Below are positions 1 through 7,147 of a stretch of DNA of 36,080 nt, one piece after another. The stretch is taken from the NCBI GenBank assembly GCA_938028465.1, contig CALJAA010000223.1, forward strand, positions 1 to 36,080. Direction: 5' to 3'. The stretch's first letter is position 1, and each line of letters begins with the position of its first letter. Origin of the DNA: an uncultured Granulosicoccaceae bacterium. Lineage in GTDB: Bacteria > Pseudomonadota > Gammaproteobacteria > Granulosicoccales > Granulosicoccaceae. The notes beneath the pieces were generated by a model. That model ran no database searches. It was not told where the DNA came from and saw only the letters and a list, made by a program, of their open reading frames with translations. Position numbers and translations under genes: made by a program.

Positions 1-869
1 TTAACCAAAATGACGCCGCTCTCAAGCGCTAACAAAGCGCCTTGATGCATGGTTTCGCGAATATCGTTTAAATCAGAATCACTAAATGTACCTAGCTTTG
101 CCAAGGTAGCAAGATCTTGAAAGATGGGTAGCGTCGAAACAACTTGGTTTAAATCGATATCCCCTTCAGGATCAATTTCATTTAATGCATCGGGGATAGA
201 TTGAATAACGGCCCATACAGCAGAGATGCTGTCTTTTTCGCCGAGAAAATGCAGGTCTCTATGAGCAGTTCCGTCTATTCGTACCAACGTTAGATCCATC
301 GCAGGTTTTCGTGCAATGCTCGCACAAGCCGAGTAAAGCATATCAATACCGTCAATAGAACGTGCGACGCGATCTGGATCTGCGGCGCGCTCGCCGGCAT
401 CAGTAAGTTGGATAGTTAAGCCACCTTCGATCGCCGCTAGCGGTACAGCCATCGGTGCGACACCCGTTGAAGCAGCAACAGGAGCAGCCATGGGTGCAGG
501 CGCTTCGACCGAACCCAACAGCTTTAACAAATTAGGTAAGTGACTATTAGCAAACATCACACGGCTATAGAGCTGTACTAGCTCAGCCGCTTTCTTCTTT
601 TCGTCTCCAGCTGTCATTAGCAACGATTGCCAATACCCAGGAGATGCCATGCCTTCTAAATGTAAGCATCGCGAAACTTGTTTTTCATTTTCCGAGAACG
701 TTTCCATGCCTTCCATTAGCACAGCTCCGGCATGTCCAAGGCGGGCCGAAGCCACAGCGACATCGTCGCTTTTGGACGCGCGGTACTGCCGAACAGCTGA
801 CAACAAGTCAGATTTGTTCAGTACATCAACGACGTTCTTGACGGCTATAGACAGCTCGTCTGGCTGCAT
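1..869 (-). CDS. Unrecognised protein, 3' end beyond window
   Basis: I do not recognise this protein. The frame is open from the ATG at 869 to the left edge (289 codons, no stop). It begins MQPDELSIAVKNVVDVL. A mostly helical, charged N-terminal part (about residues 1-115) leads into an Ala/Pro/Val/Met-rich linker (about 118-142, with repeated AP and VAA), followed by a second acidic segment containing SIDGIDMLYSACASIARKP and DLTLVRIDGTAHRDLHFLGE. There is no signal peptide and no membrane segment, so a cytoplasmic protein is likely. A GGAG sequence about 8 nt upstream of the ATG serves as ribosome binding site. Codon use looks like that of the neighbours. The two-domain layout joined by a low-complexity linker is visible; any function would be a guess. 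Confidence 0.75.
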   Translation of the reverse strand, partial: MQPDELSIAVKNVVDVLNKSDLLSAVRQYRASKSDDVAVASARLGHAGAVLMEGMETFSENEKQVSRCLHLEGMASPGYWQSLLMTAGDEKKKAAELVQLYSRVMFANSHLPNLLKLLGSVEAPAPMAAPVAASTGVAPMAVPLAAIEGGLTIQLTDAGERAADPDRVARSIDGIDMLYSACASIARKPAMDLTLVRIDGTAHRDLHFLGEKDSISAVWAVIQSIPDALNEIDPEGDIDLNQVVSTLPIFQDLATLAKLGTFSDSDLNDIRETMHQGALLALESGVILV

Positions 870-1189
870 GGTGGTGCTCCGGTAACACTGCTCTTCTCTC
901 CCCAAGTAATCGGCCGTTTTGAGAAATGGTTAAGCAATTTAATACCCTTCAAACCGTCAAGTACACCTCAGAATCAATTGTGCGTCAAAAAAATAGAATT
1001 TTATCTACAAATTCAACAAGTTGCAGAGATGGTTACAAATCAGCTTGCGAGCAAGGTCAAATATAAAATGTAGACTGGATCACAGAAATAACTACAGGCG
1101 AACGAGAGACGTCGGTGGATTAACCGATTAGAGCCAACAGTGTAAATAACAGTGAGTTGTTGAAAGGATAGAGAAACTAGCCAGAGGAC
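870..1189. other. 320-bp non-coding stretch
   Basis: This AT-rich stretch lies between the left-edge gene and tRNA-Pro, both on the minus strand. It contains a candidate promoter for the left-edge gene and that gene's ribosome binding site. I see no tRNA, no convincing ORF and no clear rho-independent terminator behind the tRNA. The short open frames here are tRNA-derived or of random type. Confidence 0.6.
960..988 (-). promoter_or_regulatory. Candidate sigma70 promoter of left-edge gene
   Basis: On the minus strand, TTGACG (983-988) is followed after 17 nt by TGTACT (960-965). The -35 matches consensus at five of six positions and the -10 at four of six. It lies about 90 nt upstream of the ATG at 869. 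This rests on motif matching only. Confidence 0.35.
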
Positions 1190-1266
<77 letters not shown>

Positions 1267-1279
1267 CCGACCGTTGTGA

Positions 1280-1307
1280 AGCATAACCGATAACTATATG
1301 TAATGAA
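1280..1307 (-). promoter_or_regulatory. Candidate promoter of tRNA-Pro
   Basis: On the minus strand TATGCT (1280-1285) lies 13 nt upstream of the mature tRNA 5' end. A weak -35, TTCATT (1302-1307), sits 16 nt further upstream. The -10 is good and the -35 poor. Confidence 0.35.
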
Positions 1308-1381
1308 CGAAAAGATTAGGATTTAGCGTTGAATCGAAGCACACAACCCTCCGGCAAACTGGGTGTGATCGGCAGGCATTC

Positions 1382-1467
1382 GTCATCCCCGTGTAAGCGG
1401 GCTAGGTGGCCTACGGGGTAGAGGGTAGATCCTCAGCACATGTCATCCCCGCGAAGGCGGGGATGAC
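1382..1467. repeat. REPIN-like palindromic element, copy A
   Basis: An 86-bp element bounded by GTCATCCCCG on the left and GGGGATGAC on the right, so its ends form an imperfect terminal inverted repeat of about 20 bp. The right arm (1442-1467) is itself a perfect hairpin of the GTCATCCCCGC...GCGGGGATGAC type. The inner part contains CTAGGTGGCCTACGGGGTAG, almost the same as in copy B at 5728-5812. A truncated third arm (GGGAATGAC) follows at 1476-1484. It sits between the stop codon of the MerR-type gene and the tRNA-Pro promoter, a typical place for REP-type elements. Confidence 0.8.
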
Positions 1468-1486
1468 AAATGTGTGGGAATGACAG

Positions 1487-1846
1487 TTAACTTGCGCGAA
1501 GAATGCGCAGGACGTCTTCGAGTTCTGTACGCAGCTGCTTCATTAGCTGAGTAGATTGTGAGTTGTCATCTTTTACTGCATCGCCAGCTAAATGCTGCCG
1601 TGCACCACCGATTGTGTAACCTTCTTGATACAACAGGCCACGGATTTGCCGGATAAGCATGACGTCTTGGCGTTGATAGTAGCGGCGGTTACCGCGGCGT
1701 TTGATAGGTTCTAGATCTGGGAATTCTTGTTCCCAATAACGTAATACGTGGGGTTTTACTTGGCAGAGCTCGCTAACTTCACCAATCGTGAAGTAACGTT
1801 TGCTAGGTATTGTTGGGAGTTCGTTATTGTTGCTGAGTTCCAGCAT
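1487..1846 (-). CDS. MerR-family regulator downstream of ihfA
   Basis: A 119-residue MerR-type DNA-binding protein. Residues about 17-85 form the winged helix-turn-helix: [22 protein letters not shown], then the wing with [12 protein letters not shown]. The C-terminal part is short and has no Cys cluster or large effector domain, so it is a minimal MerR of the kind that follows ihfA in many gammaproteobacteria. Its target and ligand are unknown. The ATG overlaps the end of ihfA by 23 bp, which implies co-transcription and probable translational coupling as the last gene of the thrS-infC-rpmI-rplT-pheST-ihfA series. The REPIN-like element begins about 20 bp after its stop. Confidence 0.9.
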   Translation of the reverse strand: MLELSNNNELPTIPSKRYFTIGEVSELCQVKPHVLRYWEQEFPDLEPIKRRGNRRYYQRQDVMLIRQIRGLLYQEGYTIGGARQHLAGDAVKDDNSQSTQLMKQLRTELEDVLRILRAS

Positions 1847-2126
1847 AAGCTTCTACCCGCGCCTTTAATTTCTGACCAGGTCTGAATGTTACAACACGGC
1901 GAGCAGAAATCGGGATTTCTTCTCCAGTTTTTGGATTACGACCCGGCCGTTCGTCCTTGTTTCGCAACACAAAGTTACCAAACCCCGACAGCTTTACGTC
2001 GTGCCCCGCTTCTAGAGCAATTCGTACTTCCTCAAAGAACTGCTCAACGAATTCTTTGGCTTCACGTTTGTTCAGGCCAAGCTCATCAAACAACATTTCG
2101 GCCATAGCCGCTTTAGTTAACGCCAT
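1824..2126 (-). CDS. ihfA: Integration host factor subunit alpha
   Basis: IHF-alpha pairs with IHF-beta (not in this window) to bend DNA by about 160 degrees at promoters, origins and recombination sites. The 100-residue length is typical. Visible are the N-terminal [18 protein letters not shown], the family sequence [20 protein letters not shown], and the beta-arm [13 protein letters not shown] with the intercalating proline. The alpha rather than beta or HU assignment rests on the N-terminus, on [13 protein letters not shown], and on the position directly after pheT. An AGAGG ribosome binding site overlaps the pheT stop codon, so the gene is read from the pheST transcript; its own promoter may also lie inside pheT, as in enterobacteria. 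Confidence 0.97.
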   Translation of the reverse strand: MALTKAAMAEMLFDELGLNKREAKEFVEQFFEEVRIALEAGHDVKLSGFGNFVLRNKDERPGRNPKTGEEIPISARRVVTFRPGQKLKARVEAYAGTQQQ

Positions 2127-2139
2127 TTCTATCTAACCT

Positions 2140-4581
2140 CTACACCCTTAGTACTGCGCCTAGCTCCTGCGATGCTGATGTCACAATAGTGGACATCACT
2201 TTCTCAACTTCGGCTTCCTCAAGAGTGCGCGAACTTTCTTGCATAATCAAGCCTAAGGCTATGCTTTTTTTACCTTTTTCAACCTTTTCGCCCACATAAA
2301 CGTCAAAGGTACGAACAGATCTCAAAAAATCCGGCCCGTGTTTTTGCACACAATCGATAATTGCTTGATTACTGACCGATTCATCCACCAAAAGTGCAAT
2401 ATCGCGTCGGACGCTCGGAAACCGCGAAACTGGCTCCAATTGAGGCACCTTGGCTGCCGATAATGCCGCCAGAGAAACTTCGAACACTATCGGAGATTGC
2501 GACAGATCTAGAGTTTTCTGAACTTCAGGGTTCAGGCGGCCTATGTAGCCCACTGGCACGCCATTGACCATCAAACCGGCACTTTGCCCCGGGTGAAGGG
2601 TTTTAAGGTCCGTTGCGGTGTACTGGAGCGTGTCGGCGTTGGCCAAATTAAATAATGCATCAAGATCAGCCTTTAGGTCGAAAAAATCGAGCTCAGTGGC
2701 CTCTGTATTCCAGTTTTCAGGATTAGCATCGCCAACGACTAAGCCTGCCAACATCTGTTGTTGCTGGATGGTTTTATCGATTTGTAAATCATCACCATGG
2801 GAGGCATCAAGATAGAGGTCGAGCTCGTCAACTGATCGATCGTTAGTTGGTAAGAACCGTAAACCCATTTCAAACAACTTCATCGACTGCCATTGCCGAC
2901 TTTGATTATGGCGCATGACACTGAGCAACCCACCCAGTAAAGTGGTGCGCATCACCGACATATCTGCAGAGATTGGGTTAGCTAAGGCCAACGGTATTAG
3001 ATCAGCACGCAATGCAGTTTGTTGCTGCTCTTCAACAAAACTATAGGTGACGACTTCTTGAAAACCGCGATTAGCCAGTAACTGTTTTATTGCAATCGGC
3101 TTAACTCGATTTTCAGGCACAGGACGAAACACAGGATTATGTGCAGGCGACGTGCGAGGAATGTTATCAAAACCATAAACGCGGCCTATTTCTTCAACGA
3201 AGTCTTCTTCGATACGTAAGTCATAACGATACGAAGGTGGGTTTAGTGTCCAACCTGCAGGATCTTTTTGACAATCAATGCCCAAGCTTCCGAATATTTG
3301 CTCACAAGTTTTATCGGGCACTACAACACCGAGCAAACTTGCCAGGCGAGCACGACGTAACAGTACAGGTTCGCCACCTGGCATTCGCGGCTTATCTTGC
3401 CAATCACGTACTTGCCCTGGTTTGCCGCCAGTGAGGTTAATCATTAAACCGGTAGCGTATTCCATTGCTTCGCGTTGCAGTTCAGGATCAACTCCGCGTT
3501 CAAAGCGATGAGAGGATTCAGTATGGGATGAATAATGGCGCGGCTTACCAGCGATTCGCTCCGGTAAAAATAGTGCGCTTTCTAAAAATACGCGCGTAGT
3601 GTTTTCATCGACTGCGGTAGTTGAACCACCCATGATGCCAGCAATGCCTATTGGGCCGCTGTCATCAGCGATCACCGTGGTATCACCATCGAGTGTCACC
3701 TCACGACCATCCAGTAATTCAACTTTTTCGCCTTCAACTGATACACGCACTTGTATTGCGCCTTGCAACTTATCCAAATCAAACGCGTGCATAGGCTGAC
3801 CTATCTCGAGCATGACATAGTTAGTGATATCAACTGCAGGGTTTATTGAACGGACACCGCTACGACGCAGCCGCTCTGTCATCCATATCGGTGTAGGGCC
3901 AGATACATCAACGTTATTGAACACACGCCCAACGTAACGAACACAGGCAGAGGATGGTGCAAGGTTTACGGTTTGCACCTCTTGGTGCGTGCCCGGTATT
4001 TCAGTTATCTCGTGCAGCTGCAACGGCATGTTGTTACGCGCGCTTAAGTCACGTGCGATGCCACGCACACTTAAGCAATCACCACGGTTAGGGGTGAGTT
4101 CGATTTCGAGTACGTTATCGTCAAGCTCAAGGTATGACATTAAGTCATCCCCTACCGGCGCATTATCCGGCAGTTCGATCAAGCCATCGCTTTGATCTGA
4201 TAAGCCAAGTTCGCTTGATGAACACAACATGCCAAACGATTCCACACCACGCAACTTAGCTTTTTTCAGCTTGCTACCGTCGGGCATAGTTGAGCCAACA
4301 TTAGCCAGTACCGTCACCATTTGCCTGCGCACATTCGGCGCACCGCAAACAATTTGCACAAGCTCAGCCGTACCGTTGTCGACTTCACATATGCGCAATC
4401 GATCGGCATCGGGGTGAGGCTTCACGTTTTCAACACGTGCCACAACCGTATCGCTCATGGCTGGAGCTAAGGAGCTGACTTCGTCAACTTCTAGTCCCAT
4501 TGACGTGAGCTGCTCAGCAAGCTCATTTGCCTTAACCGGTGGGTTGATCCATTCACGCAACCATTTTTCACTGATTTTCAT
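2140..4581 (-). CDS. pheT: Phenylalanyl-tRNA synthetase beta subunit
   Basis: The beta subunit of the alpha2-beta2 PheRS, which charges tRNA-Phe in the cytoplasm. At 813 residues it is slightly longer than the usual ~795. Domains in order: an OB-fold tRNA-binding domain (about 40-150, with HPDADRLRICEVD and CGAPNVR), the B3/4 editing domain (about 210-370), the B5 domain (about 400-475), the degenerate class II core, and the C-terminal ferredoxin-like anticodon-binding domain (about 720-813, with VSRFPSVRRDIALLVDE). The ATG lies 12 bp after pheS, as is usual for the pheST pair. It is followed directly by ihfA. No key part is missing. Confidence 0.98.
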   Translation of the reverse strand: MKISEKWLREWINPPVKANELAEQLTSMGLEVDEVSSLAPAMSDTVVARVENVKPHPDADRLRICEVDNGTAELVQIVCGAPNVRRQMVTVLANVGSTMPDGSKLKKAKLRGVESFGMLCSSSELGLSDQSDGLIELPDNAPVGDDLMSYLELDDNVLEIELTPNRGDCLSVRGIARDLSARNNMPLQLHEITEIPGTHQEVQTVNLAPSSACVRYVGRVFNNVDVSGPTPIWMTERLRRSGVRSINPAVDITNYVMLEIGQPMHAFDLDKLQGAIQVRVSVEGEKVELLDGREVTLDGDTTVIADDSGPIGIAGIMGGSTTAVDENTTRVFLESALFLPERIAGKPRHYSSHTESSHRFERGVDPELQREAMEYATGLMINLTGGKPGQVRDWQDKPRMPGGEPVLLRRARLASLLGVVVPDKTCEQIFGSLGIDCQKDPAGWTLNPPSYRYDLRIEEDFVEEIGRVYGFDNIPRTSPAHNPVFRPVPENRVKPIAIKQLLANRGFQEVVTYSFVEEQQQTALRADLIPLALANPISADMSVMRTTLLGGLLSVMRHNQSRQWQSMKLFEMGLRFLPTNDRSVDELDLYLDASHGDDLQIDKTIQQQQMLAGLVVGDANPENWNTEATELDFFDLKADLDALFNLANADTLQYTATDLKTLHPGQSAGLMVNGVPVGYIGRLNPEVQKTLDLSQSPIVFEVSLAALSAAKVPQLEPVSRFPSVRRDIALLVDESVSNQAIIDCVQKHGPDFLRSVRTFDVYVGEKVEKGKKSIALGLIMQESSRTLEEAEVEKVMSTIVTSASQELGAVLRV

Positions 4582-4593
4582 AGTGCCGCTCGC

Positions 4594-5583
4594 TTAGTGA
4601 AACTGCTGCAGAAAACGCATATCGTTTTCAAAAAATTGTCGTAAGTCTTTTACGCCGTAACGCAACATGGCTAGGCGCTCTACACCCATACCAAATGCAT
4701 AACCACTAAATTGTTCTGTATCAATACCTACAGAGCGAAACACGGCCGGATGCACAATGCCTGAACCTAATACTTCCATCCATGAACCTCCGCCAATGCG
4801 AATATCCACTTCAGTTGACGGTTCAGTAAACGGGAAATACGACGGACGAAAACGAATCTCGCAATCATCTTGATCAAAGAACAATTTTAAAAACCCTTCA
4901 AGGTGCCCCATCAAATCAGATAAGCCCACTTGCTTATCCACTAACAAGCCTTCCACTTGATGAAACATGGGCGAATGAGTTTGATCAGAGTCGCAGCGAT
5001 ACACACGCCCTGGTGCAATAACCCGCAATGGTGGAGGGTTGTCTTTCATAAAACGAATCTGCACTGATGATGTATGCGTGCGCAGTAGGCGTGAGGCATC
5101 AAAATAAAACGTATCGTGCATCGCACGCGCTGGATGATGCTCAGGAATGTTCAGCGCTTCGAAATTGTGGTAGTCATCTTCAACTTCAGGCCCTAGTGCG
5201 ACATCAAAACCCATTTGCCCAAACAAGGCATTGATGCGTTCGATTGTCATGGTGATTGGGTGCAGGCCGCCACTCATCGAAGCCCTTGCTGGCAAACTGA
5301 AATCCAAGGCGTCTTCGGCTAGCTTTTTCTGCAAGTCGGAGTTTTCTAAAACGCTTAAACGCTCGTCTAGCAAGCCTTGCACGGCTTGTTTGATTTTGTT
5401 GACGGCTTGGCCAGCAGCAGGCTTTTCTTCCTTGGGTAACTGGCCAATCGATTTAAGCGTATTGGTTAAGCGGCCTTTTTTGCCAAGCAATTCCACACGA
5501 GTTGTCTCGAGTTGATCGAGAGAGTCGGCGTTGGCAATCATCGCTTGAGCGTCAGTTAGCAATGAGTCGAGATCAAGTGACAT
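4594..5583 (-). CDS. pheS: Phenylalanyl-tRNA synthetase alpha subunit
   Basis: The catalytic alpha subunit of PheRS. At 329 residues it matches the family. An N-terminal coiled coil (about 1-85, contacting tRNA) is followed by the class II catalytic core: [19 protein letters not shown], motif 2 [12 protein letters not shown] (about 244-255), and motif 3 [14 protein letters not shown] (about 298-311). The ATG at 5583 gives the family N-terminus; the ribosome binding site is weak. The gene follows rplT after a 254-bp gap holding a strong hairpin terminator and a REPIN-like element, so it probably has its own promoter. TATACT about 40 nt upstream of the ATG is a possible -10. I found no Phe-rich leader peptide of the pheM type. 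Confidence 0.98.
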   Translation of the reverse strand: MSLDLDSLLTDAQAMIANADSLDQLETTRVELLGKKGRLTNTLKSIGQLPKEEKPAAGQAVNKIKQAVQGLLDERLSVLENSDLQKKLAEDALDFSLPARASMSGGLHPITMTIERINALFGQMGFDVALGPEVEDDYHNFEALNIPEHHPARAMHDTFYFDASRLLRTHTSSVQIRFMKDNPPPLRVIAPGRVYRCDSDQTHSPMFHQVEGLLVDKQVGLSDLMGHLEGFLKLFFDQDDCEIRFRPSYFPFTEPSTEVDIRIGGGSWMEVLGSGIVHPAVFRSVGIDTEQFSGYAFGMGVERLAMLRYGVKDLRQFFENDMRFLQQFH

Positions 5584-5681
5584 GATGGACTAGCTCAGTA
5601 TATTTGGGGGACAGTATAAGGTTGTTAAGCCATTGATCGCTACAACAAAGCGGGATGAACGAGTGTCATAGACAATTGATT

Positions 5682-5722
5682 GACAAAAAAAAGGGGAAAG
5701 CATCGCTGCCTCCCCCTTTTTT
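5682..5722. terminator. Bidirectional rho-independent terminator after rplT
   Basis: On the minus strand a run of A's plus GGGGGA pairs with TCCCC and is followed by eight T's; the plus strand also ends in a T run, so the structure can act both ways. Placed between rplT and pheS, it most likely ends or attenuates the thrS-infC-rpmI-rplT transcript before pheS. Confidence 0.8.
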
Positions 5723-5727
5723 GCGCT

Positions 5728-5812
5728 GTCGTCCTCGCGTAGGCGGGCTAGGTGCCCTGCGGGGTAGACCCTTCTCGAACCGTACATGGATCCCCGCCTA
5801 CGCGGGGATGAC
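5728..5812. repeat. REPIN-like palindromic element, copy B
   Basis: An 85-bp element whose ends are inverted copies of each other: CGCGTAGGCGGG in the left arm and CCCGCCTACGCG in the right, 20-bp arms with only two differences. The inner part CTAGGTGCCCTGCGGGGTAG is nearly identical to that of copy A. It sits in the rplT-pheS gap next to the terminator. The terminal inverted arms with a conserved core and no coding capacity are what a REPIN or small non-autonomous element shows. Open frames across it (with WIPAYAGMT) are repeat-derived and not genes. Confidence 0.82.
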
Positions 5813-5837
5813 AAAATGCTGCGCTACGCAAAAATGC

Positions 5838-6194
5838 TTAAGCTAAGCTAGCTTTCGCTTTATCAACAATCGCACCGAACGCCTGGGCGTCAGCGATGGC
5901 TAGGTCTGCCAACATTTTGCGATCGATATCAATTTCAGCCTTCTTTAGGCCAAGCATTAGCTGGCTGTACGAAAGACCGCATTCGCGAGAAGCTGCGTTG
6001 ATACGAGCGATCCACAGGCGACGAAACATACGTTTCTTTGCCTTGCGATCACGGTAGGCATACTGCCCCGCTTTGGTGACAGCCTGCTTAGCGACGCGAA
6101 ATACACGACTACGTGCACCGCGGTAGCCTTTGGCTTTTTTCAGTACTTTTTTATGGCTGGCGCGAGCGGTTACGCCTCTTTTTACTCTTGGCAT
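5838..6194 (-). CDS. rplT: 50S ribosomal protein L20
   Basis: L20 binds 23S rRNA early in 50S assembly and in many bacteria also represses translation of the rpmI-rplT mRNA. The 118 residues match the family throughout: [19 protein letters not shown], the long basic N-terminal extension, and the globular C-terminal part with [14 protein letters not shown]. The ATG has a good ribosome binding site (AGGAG) and lies 12 bp after rpmI. The gene is followed by the terminator at 5682-5722. Confidence 0.98.
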   Translation of the reverse strand: MPRVKRGVTARASHKKVLKKAKGYRGARSRVFRVAKQAVTKAGQYAYRDRKAKKRMFRRLWIARINAASRECGLSYSQLMLGLKKAEIDIDRKMLADLAIADAQAFGAIVDKAKASLA

Positions 6195-6206
6195 TGCGTC
6201 TCTCTC

Positions 6207-6413
6207 CTAGCGATTATTGGGCAACATGCGTTTGATCAACACGACATCTGACTCGTGGACCATTGAGCTGCCACGTAAATGGCGCTTTCGCTTGGTGCTT
6301 TTCTTGGTGAGGATATGACGCATGTGCGAGCTCTTGCGCTTAAAACCGCCTGAGCCCGTACGCTTAAACCGCTTGGCGGCTCCGCTTACGGATTTTTGCT
6401 TATTACCGGACAC
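6207..6413 (-). CDS. rpmI: 50S ribosomal protein L35
   Basis: A small basic large-subunit protein of 68 residues. The family core is clear: [18 protein letters not shown], then LRHILTKK-like [17 protein letters not shown]. The start is GTG at 6413, with AGGAG seven nt upstream; no in-frame ATG gives a better N-terminus. The first residues (SGNKQKSV) differ from the usual PKMKT. It lies between infC and rplT in the standard order, with a 204-bp leader that could carry the L20 control site. Confidence 0.96.
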   Translation of the reverse strand: MSGNKQKSVSGAAKRFKRTGSGGFKRKSSHMRHILTKKSTKRKRHLRGSSMVHESDVVLIKRMLPNNR

Positions 6414-6617
6414 TGTTTGACTCCTAATGAGTGAATGAAAATACCGGCGGCGTCATAGTGTCTGTACGCTTGCTCGGTTAAGGGCTGGCTTGATTTGTAC
6501 CTTTGTGAAGGTGACGAATCTACCAGGCTGCGAATACTAACCTTTCTTGGTGCTTCTTGTCTGCTAATGCAGGCCGCAAAACGAACGTCATCCCCGCCTT
6601 CGCGAGGATGACGGGAG
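6414..6617 (-). promoter_or_regulatory. infC-rpmI leader, possible L20 autoregulatory region
   Basis: A 204-nt gap is unusually long inside this otherwise tight operon. It starts with a REP hairpin right after infC and contains a small CTGC-ATTA-GCAG stem-loop. In enterobacteria L20 binds the rpmI leader mRNA to repress rpmI and rplT. I cannot confirm the pseudoknot by eye, so the role is inferred from position and length. Confidence 0.3.
6587..6612. repeat. Single REP hairpin after infC
   Basis: A 26-bp near-perfect palindrome with arms GTCATCCCCGC and GCGAGGATGAC, the same sequence as the arms of the two REPIN-like elements. It begins five nt after the infC stop codon, so on the transcript it forms a hairpin at the infC 3' end, where REP elements can slow exonucleases. 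Confidence 0.8.
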
Positions 6618-7145
6618 TTACTTAGTTGGCAAATTCTTCCTAGGGGCCATCACCATAACCATCTGGCGGCCTTCCAACTTAGGAAACTGCTCAACCACGG
6701 CCAGTTCGCTAAGGTCAGCTTCTACTCGCTTAAGTAGCTGCGCACCTAACTCCCTGTGGGCCATCTCACGACCACGAAAACGTAGCGTGATCTTGGTTTT
6801 GTCGCCATTTTCCAAAAACTTGACCAAGCTACGAAGCTTGACCTGATAATCGCCGTCTTCCGTGCCTGGGCGAAACTTAATTTCTTTAATCTGAACCGTT
6901 TTCTGCTTTTTCTTGGCCGAGTGTTGCTTCTTGTTGTTTTCAAACTTAAAGCGACCATGGTCCATGATCTTGCATACTGGTGGCTCTGCATTGGGCGAAA
7001 TCTCGACCAAATCAAGGGCAGCCTCCAGAGCTTGAGCACGGGCCGCTTCCAAAGAAACCACACCAACTTGCTCGCCATCGGCGCCAATGAGCCTAACTTC
7101 GGGAACGTCAATCTCTTCGTTCTTCCGATTTACTTTTGCTGAAAT
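6618..7145 (-). CDS. infC: Translation initiation factor IF-3 (ATT start)
   Basis: IF-3 binds the 30S subunit, proofreads initiator tRNA and start codon, and prevents premature 50S joining. Both domains are present: the N-domain with [19 protein letters not shown] and [11 protein letters not shown], and the C-domain with [20 protein letters not shown] and [13 protein letters not shown]. The first ATG/GTG start would be the GTG at 7061, which removes 28 residues of the N-domain. The reading frame continues upstream to ATT at 7145, preceded by GGAGGA at good spacing, and gives [19 protein letters not shown]. An ATT start is known for infC, where IF-3 represses its own translation. The protein is 175 residues. 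The ATT lies two nt after the thrS stop. Confidence 0.96.
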   Translation of the reverse strand: MSAKVNRKNEEIDVPEVRLIGADGEQVGVVSLEAARAQALEAALDLVEISPNAEPPVCKIMDHGRFKFENNKKQHSAKKKQKTVQIKEIKFRPGTEDGDYQVKLRSLVKFLENGDKTKITLRFRGREMAHRELGAQLLKRVEADLSELAVVEQFPKLEGRQMVMVMAPRKNLPTK

Positions 7146-7147
7146 AC

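Noticed and set aside
1382-1484. Repeated GTCATCCCC arms taken as a small CRISPR array
   Set aside because: The units are inverted, not direct with uniform spacers, and there are no cas genes; they form REP hairpins.
5590-5846. Two overlapping small open frames on opposite strands (with SSPRRRGS and WIPAYAGMT)
   Set aside because: They are translations of the palindromic REP-type repeat and its flanks, a well-known source of spurious proteins; no ribosome binding site or family supports them.
6746-7111. 121-residue open frame overlapping infC on the same strand
   Set aside because: It is an out-of-frame reading of infC with biased composition and no family features.
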